From NCBI GenBank assembly GCA_016200895.1, contig JACQDX010000130.1:54351-118350 (forward strand): DNA of 64,000 bases, written 5' to 3'. Of the stretch, positions 8,848 through 18,703 are shown one piece after another. This DNA comes from Burkholderiales bacterium. GTDB taxonomy: Bacteria > Pseudomonadota > Gammaproteobacteria > Burkholderiales > Burkholderiaceae_D. A program made the position numbers and the translations under genes. The notes below the pieces were generated by a model. The model made no database searches. It saw only the letters and a list, made by a program, of their open reading frames with translations, and had not been told where the DNA came from. How positions within the stretch are numbered: position 1 is the stretch's first letter; the number at the start of each line of letters is the position of its first letter.

Positions 8848-9591
8848 TCAAGCACCAGCTACAGACTGATAGCGCTTTAACACAGAATCAAAAATTCGCT
8901 TATGAGTACCATCCTGCTTCATCTTGCGGATTTCTTCAGCCAGCCTGGGCACCAGCGCTTCATGCTTCTTATGCAGGTATAAAAACCAGTCTCCCTCAAC
9001 AAATGCGGGCTCCATGATCTTGATGTCTTTCAAACCCAGGCTCTTGATGAAATGCAAACCTTCCAGTTTCTCCATCACCGCAACATCGATCCTGCCTTTA
9101 TCGAGCATGGAAAACAATTGCGTTCCCGTCTCCAGTTTGAGCAAGGACCGGGTATCAACGATATTCCGTTCCAGAATTTTCCAGCCTGTGAGTATGCCTA
9201 CATCAAAAGGCTTGAGGCTATCAGCGCCTGTGACAGTAAAATTGGGTTTGCGGGTAAACACTACCATTTGATAAAACATGACTGGCTCAGGCACCCGCAC
9301 AAGATTCGGATAGGTCTTATCTATACCCAGCACGCGCGATACATCACCATCGTCAATACCATTGTTGACATTCAGCAGACTGCGCTCAGCCGACATTGGC
9401 TGGATATCGACCTTGAAACCCACACGCTTGAATAACTCGACGTAGAACAAGTCGAGTACACCATCACGCCCGGGCGAAGTAATTGGCGCAAAAAAAGGGG
9501 TATTTAATACCAGCGTGGCTTCTGCATGAGCAGAACCTGCCAGCATCAACCCCAACATGACTGATAGCCAGATTTTGATACGTATACTCAT
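8848..9591 (-). CDS. Periplasmic solute-binding protein, family 3-like, linked to a sensor kinase
   Basis: 247 residues from the ATG at 9591, picked because GGAG sits 8 bases upstream; an ATG four codons earlier would bury that site. Signal peptide about 1-23 ending AGSAHA. The mature part resembles amino-acid-type periplasmic binding proteins: it opens with a short strand (LVLNTPFF), has the FKVDIQPM strand, and later GRIDVAVMEK and a C-terminal region rich in Lys. No ABC permease or ATPase is adjacent. Instead a membrane histidine kinase follows with no gap, so a sensing role is likelier than transport. The ligand is unknown. Confidence 0.85.
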   Translation of the reverse strand: MSIRIKIWLSVMLGLMLAGSAHAEATLVLNTPFFAPITSPGRDGVLDLFYVELFKRVGFKVDIQPMSAERSLLNVNNGIDDGDVSRVLGIDKTYPNLVRVPEPVMFYQMVVFTRKPNFTVTGADSLKPFDVGILTGWKILERNIVDTRSLLKLETGTQLFSMLDKGRIDVAVMEKLEGLHFIKSLGLKDIKIMEPAFVEGDWFLYLHKKHEALVPRLAEEIRKMKQDGTHKRIFDSVLKRYQSVAGA

Positions 9592-9743
9592 GATCGTCTC
9601 CAATACACTTCAAGGAGTAACAGGACCACAAAAACTACTTGCTTTGATCACTTTCCGCCGTTTTCATGTCACTGTCAATCCATCTTCAAATGACAGTGGC
9701 AAAGCTGATTTTCACGGCAATTCAGCATATTAATTCGACATAT

Positions 9744-10538
9744 TTATCCGTGCAGCCAAGGGGCAAGCCAAGACAGGCCGGCACTGGTTCCTGCTTTAGG
9801 GCGGTACTCACAACCTATCCAGCCCTGATAACCCAGTTCATCAATCAAATCAAACAGATAGGGGTAGTTCACTTCTCCCATATCAGGTTCATGCCTGTCT
9901 GGCACACCGGCTATTTGTATATGACCTATGCCTGCATGCTTGCGCGACATATCGCGGCGCAGCTTGGTGGCGACATCCCCCTCTACGACCTGGCAATGAT
10001 AGATATCAAATTGCACACGTAAATTCTCTACGCCTACTTCCTGACAAATCTCTTGCGCATCATCTTGCCGATTCAAAAAATAGCCGGGTATGTCACGGGT
10101 ATTGATAGGTTCAATGACTATGGTGATGCTTTCCCGGGCAGCGAGCAAAGCAGCATAGGCAAGATTGCGCAAATAGACAGCACGGTGTCTTTCTCTGTCT
10201 TGTTCTGGTTGTATCAGCCCGGCCATGACATGCAAATGACGGTTGCCAAGTATGCGGGCATAATCCAGCGCAGTATCAAAGGCTTGTTTGAATTCTTCTT
10301 CCCGCCCAGGTATGGAAGCAACTCCACGCTCACCCAGCGCCCAGTTGCCTGGTGAGGTATTGAACAAGGCTTGCTCCAGTCCATGCGTACGGAGCAAATC
10401 GCGCAACTCATTCGCCGCATAATCGTAGGGAAACAGATATTCGACAGCCTTGAAGCCATCTTTAGCGGCAGCGTCAAAGCGTTCTGTAAAAGGCAATTCG
10501 GTATACATCATGCTGAGGTTGGCAGCAAAACGTGGCAT
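9744..10538 (-). CDS. hyi: Hydroxypyruvate isomerase family protein
   Basis: 264 residues from the ATG at 10538, which has AAGGAG just upstream; a longer frame to 10583 is not needed. It is a TIM-barrel of the xylose-isomerase-like superfamily with the Hyi pattern: start [37 protein letters not shown] and GCEYRPK, which carry the Glu/Asp/His/Glu metal ligands. Hyi interconverts hydroxypyruvate and tartronate semialdehyde in glyoxylate metabolism; OtnI relatives act on 2-oxo-tetronates. The usual partners gcl and glxR are not nearby, so the exact substrate is open. The next gene upstream is a BASS transporter 10 bp away, suggesting co-transcription. Confidence 0.88.
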   Translation of the reverse strand: MPRFAANLSMMYTELPFTERFDAAAKDGFKAVEYLFPYDYAANELRDLLRTHGLEQALFNTSPGNWALGERGVASIPGREEEFKQAFDTALDYARILGNRHLHVMAGLIQPEQDRERHRAVYLRNLAYAALLAARESITIVIEPINTRDIPGYFLNRQDDAQEICQEVGVENLRVQFDIYHCQVVEGDVATKLRRDMSRKHAGIGHIQIAGVPDRHEPDMGEVNYPYLFDLIDELGYQGWIGCEYRPKAGTSAGLSWLAPWLHG

Positions 10539-10548
10539 GTCTGACTCC

Positions 10549-11508
10549 TTATCTTTTAGCGTAATGTTGCGCCATGAAGGCACACACCATTAACTGTAGC
10601 TGATGAAACAGCATCAATGGCAATAAGACCATACCAAGAGCATGACTGGCAAATAAAACTTTGGCCATGGGCACACCACTGGCCAGGCTTTTCTTGGAGC
10701 CACAAAACACAATGGTAATTTGGTCTTCCTTACTAAATCCCATACGACGGCTGATGATGGTCGTCAACACCATGATAATTGCCAACATCAGGGCACTGAT
10801 ACCCAGCAAACTTGCCAGCATCAAAGGTGGTAACTGTTGCCACAATCCTTGCACCACTGCCTCGCTGAAAGCTACATAGACGACCAGCAAAATCGAACTC
10901 TGATCCACCATGGTCAGTAAGCTGGCATATTTTTCCAGCCAGGCCTGCAACCAGGGCCGGGCTATCTGCCCGGCGACAAAGGGCAATAATAATTGACCAA
11001 CTATCTTCATCATCGCATCCAGTGAAGAATGACTCTCCCCATGCGCGACCACAACCAGGCTGACCAGCAAAGGCGTCAGGAATATCCCCAACATATTACT
11101 AAGAGATGCACTGCAAATGGCTGCAGGCACATTGCCACGGGCGACTGAGGTAAAAGCAATCGAAGATTGCACCGTCGACGGCAAGACACATAGAAAGAGT
11201 ATGCCTACATATAATTCAGGCGTAATCAAAACCAAGAGCAAGGGCTTCAATGCTATACCCATCAATGGAAAGATGGCAAAAGTAAATGCCATCACCAGCA
11301 AATGCAGACGCCAATGCGTAAGACCCGCCAGCACAGCCTGGCGCGACAACTTGGCGCCATGCATGAAAAATAGCAAGGCGATCATGCCCACCGACAAATG
11401 ATCAAAGCCTGATGCGATCACTCCACGCGCAGGAAACAGACTGGCCAGAGTGACCACGCCTAACAGCAACAAGGTCATGTTATCGGGTAGAAAGCGCGGC
11501 CGTTTCAT
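10549..11508 (-). CDS. Bile acid:sodium symporter family (BASS/YfeH-like) transporter
   Basis: 319 residues from the ATG at 11508; a longer frame reaches 11595 but its extra 29 residues lack membrane-protein character. Nine to ten hydrophobic helices, the start [30 protein letters not shown] and the late [17 protein letters not shown] are typical of the YfeH/PF13593 branch of the BASS superfamily. It probably imports an organic anion using the sodium or proton gradient. It lies upstream of hyi with a 10-bp gap, so a C2/C3 acid as substrate is a reasonable inference but not shown. Confidence 0.85.
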   Translation of the reverse strand: MKRPRFLPDNMTLLLLGVVTLASLFPARGVIASGFDHLSVGMIALLFFMHGAKLSRQAVLAGLTHWRLHLLVMAFTFAIFPLMGIALKPLLLVLITPELYVGILFLCVLPSTVQSSIAFTSVARGNVPAAICSASLSNMLGIFLTPLLVSLVVVAHGESHSSLDAMMKIVGQLLLPFVAGQIARPWLQAWLEKYASLLTMVDQSSILLVVYVAFSEAVVQGLWQQLPPLMLASLLGISALMLAIIMVLTTIISRRMGFSKEDQITIVFCGSKKSLASGVPMAKVLFASHALGMVLLPLMLFHQLQLMVCAFMAQHYAKR

Positions 11509-11645
11509 GTGGGGAAAGCAAGAAATATAGGTAATTGATTGTACTTGAATAATGCACCTTATTTGCCAGCATGTAGATGCTGCCCAACAAAGCATAGCCT
11601 GAGTCCAACAAATGCCTGCTTAATGTCAACACTCGTCAACGCGCC

Positions 11646-12125
11646 CTAAATTGCGGGCGATAGAGATTGAACCACCGCCGGTAAATAGATATCGCAAAAC
11701 TCTGCAGGCATGCGGCGCGCCCGGCCACTACTGAGCTCTATGCAGACCAAATCCCAGCGTCCCCTGAGTACGGTGGCACCATCACTGTCACGTATCAATT
11801 GAAAACGCCTGTCCATGGTGAGTTTGCCATCGCTGGCAAACAGCCATGTCGCCAGCGTCAGTGATTCACCGAGCAAGGTGGGCAAGACATAATCATATTC
11901 ACCACGCCTGATCGCCATGGCGCGGTCCAGGCGATGGTAGTCTGCGAGATTCAAGCCCAGTGCTTCAGAGTGTCCCCATGCGACTTCTTCACACCAGCGT
12001 ACATATACTGCATTGTTGGTATGATTCAAACCATCGATATCACTTTCTTGCGGCTTCACTGCCCGCGTGAACGGCTGCGGATAATCCCAAACCATGGAAG
12101 CACCCAAAGGACTCAATGCACTCAT
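11646..12125 (-). CDS. Acyl-CoA thioesterase, hotdog fold (4-hydroxybenzoyl-CoA thioesterase-like)
   Basis: 159 residues. The hotdog signature is present: ESDIDGLNHTNNAVYVRWCEE, where the Asp-x-x-x-His-x-Asn/Tyr pattern (here DIDGLNHTNNAVY) marks the YbgC/4HBT active site. The rest (EYDYVLPTLLGESLTLATW, DRRFQLIRD) follows the family fold. It hydrolyses acyl- or aryl-CoA thioesters in the cytoplasm. It lies 50 bp downstream of ubiD on the same strand; a link to ubiquinone precursors is possible but not established. Confidence 0.85.
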   Translation of the reverse strand: MSALSPLGASMVWDYPQPFTRAVKPQESDIDGLNHTNNAVYVRWCEEVAWGHSEALGLNLADYHRLDRAMAIRRGEYDYVLPTLLGESLTLATWLFASDGKLTMDRRFQLIRDSDGATVLRGRWDLVCIELSSGRARRMPAEFCDIYLPAVVQSLSPAI

Positions 12126-12175
12126 ATATATACACGCAAAAATTTAATCGCTAAAACATCGCTCTCACAAACTAC

Positions 12176-13663
12176 TTACAAACCCAGCTCTTGCCAGATC
12201 TGATCCACTTTGGCTTTTACTTCCGGCGTCATCTCTATGGTCGTACCCCATTCACGGCTGGTCTCGCCCGGCCATTTATTGGTCGCATCTATGCCCATTT
12301 TGCTGCCCAGGCCACTGACGGGTGAAGCAAAGTCCAGGTAATCAATCGGCGTGTTATCTACCAGCGTGGTATCGCGCAGGGGATCGACGCGGGTAGTGAT
12401 CGCCCAGATGACCTCTTTCCAGTCTCGGATATTGACATCTTCATCAACCACGATAATGAACTTGGTATACATGAACTGGCGCAAAAAGCTCCAGACCCCG
12501 AACATGACACGCTTGGCATGACCCGCGTAGGCTTTTTTCATTTGCACCACGGCCATGCGATAACTGCAGCCTTCCGGTGGCAGATAAAAGTCAGTGATTT
12601 CACTGAACTGCTTTTGCAGCAGTGGGATGAAGACTTCATTCAGCGCCACACCCAGTACCGCAGGTTCATCTGGCGGTTTACCTGTATACGTAGAGTGATA
12701 AATAGGATCACGGCGCATGGTGATGCGGTCTATGGTAAAGACGGGGAACCAGTCTTTCTCATTGTAATAACCGGTGTGGTCACCATACGGACCTTCCAGC
12801 GCGTGCTCATAACCGCTAGGATGATTTTCGTCAGGATAGATATGCCCTTCCAGCACGATTTCTGCTGATGCGGGCACACGCAATTCACTACCGATCGCCT
12901 TTACCAATTCGGTACGGCTGCCGCGCAAAAGCCCGGCAAACTGGTACTCGGACAAGCTGTCTGGCACTGGCGTCACTGCACCTAATATAGTAGCTGGGTC
13001 AGCGCCCAGCGCAACGGCAATGGGATAAGGCTTGCCTTTATTGACGATGCCATGTTCACGAAAATCCAGTGCACCACCACGATGGGCCAGCCAGCGCATG
13101 ATGACTTTATTGCGGCCCAATACCTGCTGTCTATAGATACCCAGATTCTGGCGCTTTTTATTAGGGCCCTTGGTGATCACCAGCCCCCAGGTGATCAATG
13201 GTGCAACGTCGCCAGGCCAGCAATGCTGTATGGGTAAACGGGCGAGATCAACATCATTGCCTTCCCAGACTATTTCCTGGCATTTGGCACCGCGCAGCTC
13301 TTTTGGCGACATATCCCAGACAGCTTTTACCAAAGAACCCATACCCAGAATTTCTTTAAACCCCTTGGGTGGCTCTGGCTCTTTCAAGGCTGATAAAACA
13401 TGACCTATCTGGCGCAATTCACTCAGGTTTTCTGCGCCCATACCGAGTGCTACACGGCGTGTCGTGCCAAATAAATTACCCAGCACTGGTATGGTATGCC
13501 CAACAGGTTTGGTAAATAAAAGAGCCGGACCTTCGGCACGTAAAGTGCGGTCGCAAATCTCTGTCATTTCCAGATGTGGTGAAACAGGCAAGTCCACCTG
13601 TTTAAGTTCGCCTTTTTCTTGCAATTGAGAAATAAAATCTCTCAAATCAGAATATTTCATCAT
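12176..13663 (-). CDS. ubiD: 3-octaprenyl-4-hydroxybenzoate carboxy-lyase
   Basis: 495 residues, close to E. coli UbiD (497). It begins [21 protein letters not shown] and contains the UbiD blocks [43 protein letters not shown] and DEDVNIRD. It is a prenylated-FMN-dependent decarboxylase of ubiquinone biosynthesis and needs the flavin prenyltransferase UbiX, which is not in the window. Tandem ATGATG at 13663/13660 leaves a one-codon start ambiguity. It diverges from the lytic transglycosylase across a 484-bp gap. Confidence 0.95.
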   Translation of the reverse strand: MMKYSDLRDFISQLQEKGELKQVDLPVSPHLEMTEICDRTLRAEGPALLFTKPVGHTIPVLGNLFGTTRRVALGMGAENLSELRQIGHVLSALKEPEPPKGFKEILGMGSLVKAVWDMSPKELRGAKCQEIVWEGNDVDLARLPIQHCWPGDVAPLITWGLVITKGPNKKRQNLGIYRQQVLGRNKVIMRWLAHRGGALDFREHGIVNKGKPYPIAVALGADPATILGAVTPVPDSLSEYQFAGLLRGSRTELVKAIGSELRVPASAEIVLEGHIYPDENHPSGYEHALEGPYGDHTGYYNEKDWFPVFTIDRITMRRDPIYHSTYTGKPPDEPAVLGVALNEVFIPLLQKQFSEITDFYLPPEGCSYRMAVVQMKKAYAGHAKRVMFGVWSFLRQFMYTKFIIVVDEDVNIRDWKEVIWAITTRVDPLRDTTLVDNTPIDYLDFASPVSGLGSKMGIDATNKWPGETSREWGTTIEMTPEVKAKVDQIWQELGL

Positions 13664-13793
13664 TTTTCGCTTTTTCGTATCTTTGCATTAGTCGCACTAG
13701 CAACTTCGGCCAAGTGCTTGATTTTATTAAACTTTGCTGCATTGCAGCACAATTCATTAGACATAAAAGTAATCAACTTCTCGTTTGATAGTG

Positions 13794-13822
13794 TTGACTT
13801 GATATAAAACCGCCCCTACAAT
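13794..13822 (+). promoter_or_regulatory. Sigma-70 promoter for the leader and lytic transglycosylase
   Basis: TTGACT at 13794-13799 and TACAAT at 13817-13822 with a 17-bp spacer, close to consensus. Transcription would begin near 13830, giving an untranslated leader of about 320 bases before the lytic transglycosylase ATG. Confidence 0.7.
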
Positions 13823-14147
13823 TCGCCCAACTTGATGAAGAGGTTAATGACTTCCGCCACTTTCGACACAAAGAGAGTTTCGCCAAACGGTAACATCATT
13901 CACGGGGATCGGGCCCCAACATAACATTGTAAGGATTGTTTTCAAAAGGCGTCTGCCTTATCCCGAAAAAAGTTGTTTGTCACTGGACACACCATGAACA
14001 GGTTCGACGGACCTGATTTGACAAACGGCTCCGGCGTCTTGCGATCACACTTGTGACGGGGACGATGTTTCTGATTCGCGGAAGTAAGCACCATGTTTGG
14101 CTTTTAAGTAAGTTGAATGACGCATCGCGAAGATTCAGGAGGTAAGA
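13823..14147 (+). other. Long 5' leader of the lytic transglycosylase gene
   Basis: The stretch between the promoter and the gene has no long reading frame but holds a ribosome-site-preceded 25-codon frame (13847-13924), a second 20-codon frame (13993-14055) without a clear ribosome site, and short hairpins such as the one around TCACACTTGTGA near 14045. It matches no riboswitch or housekeeping RNA consensus I recognise (FMN, TPP, cobalamin, 6S, RNase P, tmRNA). A regulatory leader or a small RNA processed from it is possible. Confidence 0.4.
13847..13924 (+). CDS. Possible 25-residue leader peptide
   Basis: ATG at 13847 with AAGAGG five bases upstream, about 17 bases after the predicted transcription start, ending TAA at 13922-13924. 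The product is polar, begins MTSATFDTKRVSPNG and has no signal peptide. I do not recognise it. Support is only the well-placed ribosome site behind a strong promoter; it may be a leader peptide that affects the downstream gene, or chance. Confidence 0.3.
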   Translation: MTSATFDTKRVSPNGNIIHGDRAPT

Positions 14148-15098
14148 ATGTTTCAACGTTTTATTTTAGCTTTACAACAAAGTAGTTTTTCTTCAATGGA
14201 CAAGCGCAAAGCGCTCTCCATGGTAGCGCGTGATACAACCAGTGGCTTATTCACCACCCTGCGCAACCTGCTGACTCTCGCTGGCATCATAGCCATGACC
14301 GTTTTGGTCATGATGTATGTCAAACCCGAACTCACCGACAAATTCAAAGGTTTGTCACCCTATGCAGAAGCTGGCGAAGAGCCCGCCGAAGCCGTAGCAG
14401 CTGTACCAGCACCTAATCTTGCCCATTTGATGCAAGCACCAGGTCAAGCTAATTCTGACACCAATTTGCAAAACGCAAGTGCATCTGAAGAAGAAGCAAA
14501 AATATTGGGCAACCAACGTCAGCAACAATGGGTAACCACCTGGCTGGCCAAGCGCTACCGCGTGGCGACTGATGCCACCAACATGCTGGTATCTGCCGCA
14601 TATCTGACCGCTAAAGAAATCAAGATTGATCCTTTGCTGATACTGTCTGTTATGGCGATAGAATCCGGCTTGAATCCATTTGCCGAAAGTCCGGTAGGTG
14701 CGCAAGGTTTGATGCAAGTCATGTCCAAAGTACATCACGATAAATTCCAGGATCTTGGTGGGGTTAAAGCTGCACTGAACCCGGTTGCCAATATCCGTGT
14801 TGGTGCCCTGATCCTGAAAGACTATGTCACCCGTGGTGGTTCTGTTGAAGCTGGCTTGAAAATGTATGTAGGCGCAGCCGATTCCGACAATGACTCTGGT
14901 TATGGCGCACGCGTCTTGAATGAATACAAACGCCTGAAAGATGTCTCCGCAGGTAAAAATGTACCTACCTTCTTTAGTGCTCCAGCACCTGCACCTGTGC
15001 AAGCCCGCCCTATCGAAACGGCTCCGGCTCAAAAGCCTGATGCTACAGAAGCCAAGGCCACAGTAGAAGCGAAAAAAGACCAGGTTGCAGCACTGTAA
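14148..15098 (+). CDS. Membrane-anchored lytic transglycosylase (SLT domain)
   Basis: 316 residues, start preceded by AGGAGG. One transmembrane segment about 45-65, then an Ala/Glu-rich linker, then an SLT-type lysozyme-fold domain about 145-275. The catalytic Glu lies in LSVMAIESGLNPFAESP, followed by the conserved VGAQGLMQVM block. A Pro/Ala/Lys-rich tail of about 45 residues follows. Such enzymes cleave peptidoglycan glycan strands to 1,6-anhydromuropeptides in the periplasm. It is monocistronic, with its own promoter and long leader and a strong terminator after it. Confidence 0.88.
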   Translation: MFQRFILALQQSSFSSMDKRKALSMVARDTTSGLFTTLRNLLTLAGIIAMTVLVMMYVKPELTDKFKGLSPYAEAGEEPAEAVAAVPAPNLAHLMQAPGQANSDTNLQNASASEEEAKILGNQRQQQWVTTWLAKRYRVATDATNMLVSAAYLTAKEIKIDPLLILSVMAIESGLNPFAESPVGAQGLMQVMSKVHHDKFQDLGGVKAALNPVANIRVGALILKDYVTRGGSVEAGLKMYVGAADSDNDSGYGARVLNEYKRLKDVSAGKNVPTFFSAPAPAPVQARPIETAPAQKPDATEAKATVEAKKDQVAAL

Positions 15099-15112
15099 TC
15101 CTGCTCCTTGAT

Positions 15113-15150
15113 AAAAAAGCCGCCTGATCAAATGATCAGGCGGCTTTTTT
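15113..15150. terminator. Bidirectional intrinsic terminator
   Basis: Perfect 12-bp stem (15119-15130 with 15133-15144), 2-base minimal loop, A run before and T run after, lying between the convergent stops at 15098 and 15165. Confidence 0.93.
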
Positions 15151-15164
15151 ACTTCTTGACACTC

Positions 15165-16331
15165 TTAGCTGTTAGCCAAAAACTGCTTCAACCTGCTGAC
15201 GGCCTCCTGCAAATTCTCAAATGAATTGGCATACGACAGGCGCACATAAGATGTCGCCGTCGCCGGACCAAAATCCAGACCGGGTACGATCACTACCCCA
15301 GCCTCATTCAACACCTGTTTGGCAAAGGCATCTGCATCGTCGGTAAATTTTGAACAGTCTGCATACACATAAAATGCGCCATCTGGCATGACTGGAATGC
15401 CAAAACCCAGTTCACGCAATGCAGGCACGATATAGTCACGGCGGCGCTTGAATTCTGCCTTGCGCTCTTCATAGATAGCGATAGTCGCAGGCTCAAAGCA
15501 AGACAGCGCCGCATACTGGGCAATCGAAGATGGGCAGATGAACAGGTTTTGCGCCAGCTTTTCCAGTGCAGACACGATACGCTCAGGCACCACCAGCCAG
15601 CCAAGACGCCAGCCTGTCATATTGAAATACTTGCTAAAGCTATTAATGACGACCACATCTTCATCCAACGACAAGGCAGAAAATGGTGCGCCATCATAAG
15701 TCAGGCCCTGATAAATCTCATCAACAATGCTAAACCCACCCAGTTCCTTGACGGTAGCGACGATCTTGCCCAGTTCTTCATGCTCTATGGAAGTGCCGGT
15801 AGGATTCGATGGCGACGCCAGCAAAACGCCACTACTGCGCGCATCCCATTGCTGCCTGACGATTTCTTCAGTCAGTTGAAAACGGTGATCTGGTCCGCTG
15901 GCGATGAGTTTTGCCTTGCCGTCAAATGCTGCGACAAAATGGCGATTACATGGATAACATGGATCGGGCATCAGCACTTCCCTGCCCGGCTCAACCAATG
16001 CTGCACATGCCAGCAACAAGGCGGCCGATGCGCCAGCCGTCACGATAATGCGTGAAGCCGGTACATCGAGGCCAAACACATCAAGGTAATGCTGCGATAT
16101 CGCTGACCGCAAGGCTGGCAAACCCAGGGCAGAGGTATATTGCAAACGCCCGGTCGCCATGGCCTTGGCCGCAGCATCGATAACCGCTTGAGGTGCGGTA
16201 AAGTCTGGCTCGCCTATACCCATATGTATCAGATGACGGCCTTGTTTTTCCAGCTCTGCCGCCATTTTCATGAGCTCCATCACATGGAAAGGAGCGATAT
16301 TATCAAGTCTTGCTGCGAGATTCTTATGCAT
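15165..16331 (-). CDS. PLP-dependent class I/II aminotransferase
   Basis: 388 residues from the ATG at 16331, which has AGGAAG upstream; an ATG six codons earlier lacks a site. Fold-type I aminotransferase with MGIGEPDFTAPQ near the N-terminus, ASPSNPTGTS, DEIYQGLTYD and the PLP-lysine motif SFSKYFNMTGWRLGW, plus a C-terminal Arg in YVRLSYANS that binds the substrate carboxylate. It resembles AspC/AlaT-like enzymes; the amino acid used cannot be fixed from sequence. It is probably a single-gene unit ending at the shared terminator. Confidence 0.9.
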   Translation of the reverse strand: MHKNLAARLDNIAPFHVMELMKMAAELEKQGRHLIHMGIGEPDFTAPQAVIDAAAKAMATGRLQYTSALGLPALRSAISQHYLDVFGLDVPASRIIVTAGASAALLLACAALVEPGREVLMPDPCYPCNRHFVAAFDGKAKLIASGPDHRFQLTEEIVRQQWDARSSGVLLASPSNPTGTSIEHEELGKIVATVKELGGFSIVDEIYQGLTYDGAPFSALSLDEDVVVINSFSKYFNMTGWRLGWLVVPERIVSALEKLAQNLFICPSSIAQYAALSCFEPATIAIYEERKAEFKRRRDYIVPALRELGFGIPVMPDGAFYVYADCSKFTDDADAFAKQVLNEAGVVIVPGLDFGPATATSYVRLSYANSFENLQEAVSRLKQFLANS

Positions 16332-16354
16332 GGCACTTCCTAAAAACACAGGCT

Positions 16355-16393
16355 GAAAAAAACCGCCTTATTTATCTTTCAAAATAAGGCGGT
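16355..16393 (-). terminator. Intrinsic terminator downstream of nusB
   Basis: An 11-bp stem (about 16362-16372 with 16383-16393) around a 10-base loop, followed on the minus strand by a run of U. It closes the ribBA-ribH-nusB run. Confidence 0.88.
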
Positions 16394-16431
16394 ATGTACT
16401 CTACAACCAGTCTACAAACAGTGAGTGGCAA

Positions 16432-16896
16432 TTATTTGCCTGCTGCAACCTCAGTCGCACGCAGTTTCGCTGCCAGTTTGTCGAGTACACCATTGACATA
16501 CTTGTGACCATCGAGACCACCAAAGGACTTGGTTAACTCTACCGCTTCATTGATGACGACGCGATAAGGGATTTCTATGTGGTTCTTCAACTCATAGGCA
16601 CCAATCAGCAAGGCTGCATGCTCAATAGGTGACAATTCAGCAATGGTACGATCGATCAGGGGAGCAATTTGCTCACGCAATTCTATGGATTGCTTGATAG
16701 CACCGTGCAACAGGGAATCAAAATGTTCTCTGTCTGCCTTCTCAAAACCGTGGGCTTCACGGATATGGGCTTCAATTGCGCCAGAATCTTCATTATTCAG
16801 CAGCCATTGGTACATGCCCTGCAAGGCAAATTCGCGCGCACGGTGGCGTGGCGAACGATTCTTGCTTGGATTGGCGTGTGGGGATTTATTATTCAT
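16432..16896 (-). CDS. nusB: Transcription antitermination protein NusB
   Basis: 154 residues, all-alpha RNA-binding fold. Visible landmarks: [16 protein letters not shown] at the N-terminus and the C-terminal block [20 protein letters not shown] followed by [12 protein letters not shown]. NusB with NusE binds boxA RNA and promotes antitermination of rRNA operons. It is the last gene after ribBA and ribH, the common ribH-nusB order, and ends at an intrinsic terminator. Confidence 0.96.
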   Translation of the reverse strand: MNNKSPHANPSKNRSPRHRAREFALQGMYQWLLNNEDSGAIEAHIREAHGFEKADREHFDSLLHGAIKQSIELREQIAPLIDRTIAELSPIEHAALLIGAYELKNHIEIPYRVVINEAVELTKSFGGLDGHKYVNGVLDKLAAKLRATEVAAGK

Positions 16897-16933
16897 ATCT
16901 TCTCTTACCTATTTTAAAGCGGGTGACCGTCGT

Positions 16934-16977
16934 TCAGGCTCAAACTCAAATTAACTCAAGCTTAAACTTGAGCCTGA
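16934..16977 (-). repeat. 10-bp inverted repeat between ribH and nusB
   Basis: Arms 16934-16943 and 16968-16977 are perfect complements, and an inner CTCAAG/CTTGAG pair (16955-16960, 16967-16972) can form a competing smaller hairpin. There is no U tract. It may set the ribH/nusB transcript ratio by processing or pausing. Confidence 0.5.
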
Positions 16978-16986
16978 GCAAAACGA

Positions 16987-17484
16987 TCAGGCATCATAGT
17001 GCACATCTTCAGTGGCTTCTGCCAATTCTTCGAGAGCCAGGGTCAGATTGGCCATTTCTACAGCAACGCGGGCGGCATCACGGCCTTTTTCCTGCATGCG
17101 TACTTCGGCTTGTTCATCATTCTCTGTGGTCAGGATGGCATTGGCAATAGGGATGCCGGCATCCAGGCCAACGCGGGTGATGCCTGCGCCGGATTCATTC
17201 GATACCAACTCAAAGTGGTAGGTTTCACCACGAATGACAGCGCCCAGGGCGATCAGGGCATCGAATTGATTGGTTTCCGCCAGTTTTTGCAAAGCCAGCG
17301 GCACTTCCAGTGCGCCCGGCACTGTGACGTGCAGGATGTCTTCATTGAGTACGCCCAGCAGTGATAATTCAGCCAGGCAGGCATCCAGCAAACCCTTGCC
17401 GATATTGTCATTGAAACGCGCCTGTACGATACCTACACGTACGCCAGCGCCATCCAGATTTGCCTCGTAATGTCCAACTGTCAT
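16987..17484 (-). CDS. ribH: 6,7-dimethyl-8-ribityllumazine synthase
   Basis: 165 residues, the usual size. Blocks GVRIVQARFN-type start (here [11 protein letters not shown]), [26 protein letters not shown] with the active-site His, and GVLTTE-type [12 protein letters not shown] are all present. It condenses the RibB product with the pyrimidine from RibD to make the riboflavin precursor. It forms an apparent operon ribBA-ribH-nusB (100-bp and 90-bp gaps). Confidence 0.96.
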   Translation of the reverse strand: MTVGHYEANLDGAGVRVGIVQARFNDNIGKGLLDACLAELSLLGVLNEDILHVTVPGALEVPLALQKLAETNQFDALIALGAVIRGETYHFELVSNESGAGITRVGLDAGIPIANAILTTENDEQAEVRMQEKGRDAARVAVEMANLTLALEELAEATEDVHYDA

Positions 17485-17584
17485 AATATTCTTTCTTGCG
17501 CTATCGCGCCTGATGTAATGTGAGTGATGAAAGCACCTAACTGAAAACCGCTGACGACTGTCTCACGATCTGATGCTTTCGTCC

Positions 17585-18703
17585 TTATTTGTCTGCACAC
17601 GGCTTATCGAGATACCCAACAACTTCGAGATTAAATCCTGTCATGGACGGCATCTTACGTGGATTGGCCAGCAATTTCATCTTGCCCACGCCTACATCCT
17701 TCAAAATCTGCGCACCTATTCCGTAGTTGCGCAAGTCCATGCGTGCGGCACGGCCTGCTGGCTTGGTTTCTGGCGTATCGAGTGCCTTGAACTGGTCAAA
17801 CATCTGCTCGGCAGTTTCTTCGCAATTGAGCAAGACGATGACGCCAGAATCTGCCTTCTTGATAGCTGCCATGGCCGCAGCGACATTCCAGGAATGCGTA
17901 GTGGCCTGGCTTTCCAGCAAATCGATGATGGATACAGGCTGATGCACACGCACCAGCGCTTCTTTTTCACGAGTAATATCGCCGTGCACCAGCGCCAGGT
18001 GAGCAGAGCCACTCGGCTTGTCACGATACACCAGAGCCTTGAAGCTGCCATGTACGGTAAGCATTTCACGCTCAGCAACACGATCTACTATGCTTTCGGT
18101 CTGGCTGCGGTAATGAATCAGGTCGGCAATCGTCCCTATCTTCATGTCATGTTCTTTGGCGAACTCGAACAAATCAGGCAGACGAGCCATGGTGCCGTCG
18201 TCCTTCATGATTTCGCAAATCACGGATGCGGGTGTCAGACCAGCCAGCTCGGCCAGATCGCAACCGGCCTCGGTATGGCCAGCACGCATGAGGACACCGC
18301 CTCTTTGCGCCTTCAGCGGGAAAATATGGCCAGGCTGGACAATGTCAGCAGCAGTGGACTTCTTATCAACAGCAACCTGTACCGTGCGGGCGCGATCAGC
18401 AGCAGAGATGCCGGTGGTCACGCCTTCAGCCGCTTCTATCGACACCGTGAAGTTGGTACCAAAGGAGGTGCCATTGCGACTGGTCATCATCGCCAGGTTT
18501 AATTGATCGCAACGTTCTTCTGTCAACGTCAGGCAAATCAGGCCACGGCCAAACTTGGCCATGAAATTGATGGCTTCTGGCGTTACAAACTCGGCGGCCA
18601 TGATCAGGTCGCCTTCGTTTTCTCTATCTTCTTCATCAACCAGTATCACCATGCGGCCAGCGCGCAATTCGGCAACGATTTCCTGGGTAGTAGACATGCT
18701 CAT
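17585..18703 (-). CDS. ribBA: 3,4-dihydroxy-2-butanone-4-phosphate synthase with degenerate GTP cyclohydrolase II-like domain
   Basis: 372 residues. The N-terminal DHBP synthase domain (1 to about 205) is intact: [32 protein letters not shown] and [16 protein letters not shown] contain its acidic and His metal ligands. The C-terminal domain (about 206-372) keeps the cyclohydrolase II fold but, where the zinc-binding Cys cluster should follow VRVH, it reads [18 protein letters not shown] with no Cys. So it should make DHBP but not open GTP; a separate RibA is expected elsewhere. Degenerate fusions like this are known in proteobacteria. No FMN riboswitch is visible upstream. Confidence 0.93.
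   Translation of the reverse strand: MSMSTTQEIVAELRAGRMVILVDEEDRENEGDLIMAAEFVTPEAINFMAKFGRGLICLTLTEERCDQLNLAMMTSRNGTSFGTNFTVSIEAAEGVTTGISAADRARTVQVAVDKKSTAADIVQPGHIFPLKAQRGGVLMRAGHTEAGCDLAELAGLTPASVICEIMKDDGTMARLPDLFEFAKEHDMKIGTIADLIHYRSQTESIVDRVAEREMLTVHGSFKALVYRDKPSGSAHLALVHGDITREKEALVRVHQPVSIIDLLESQATTHSWNVAAAMAAIKKADSGVIVLLNCEETAEQMFDQFKALDTPETKPAGRAARMDLRNYGIGAQILKDVGVGKMKLLANPRKMPSMTGFNLEVVGYLDKPCADK

Noticed and set aside
13993..14055. 20-codon reading frame in the lytic transglycosylase leader
   Set aside because: No ribosome site and no recognisable product; mentioned only in the leader description.
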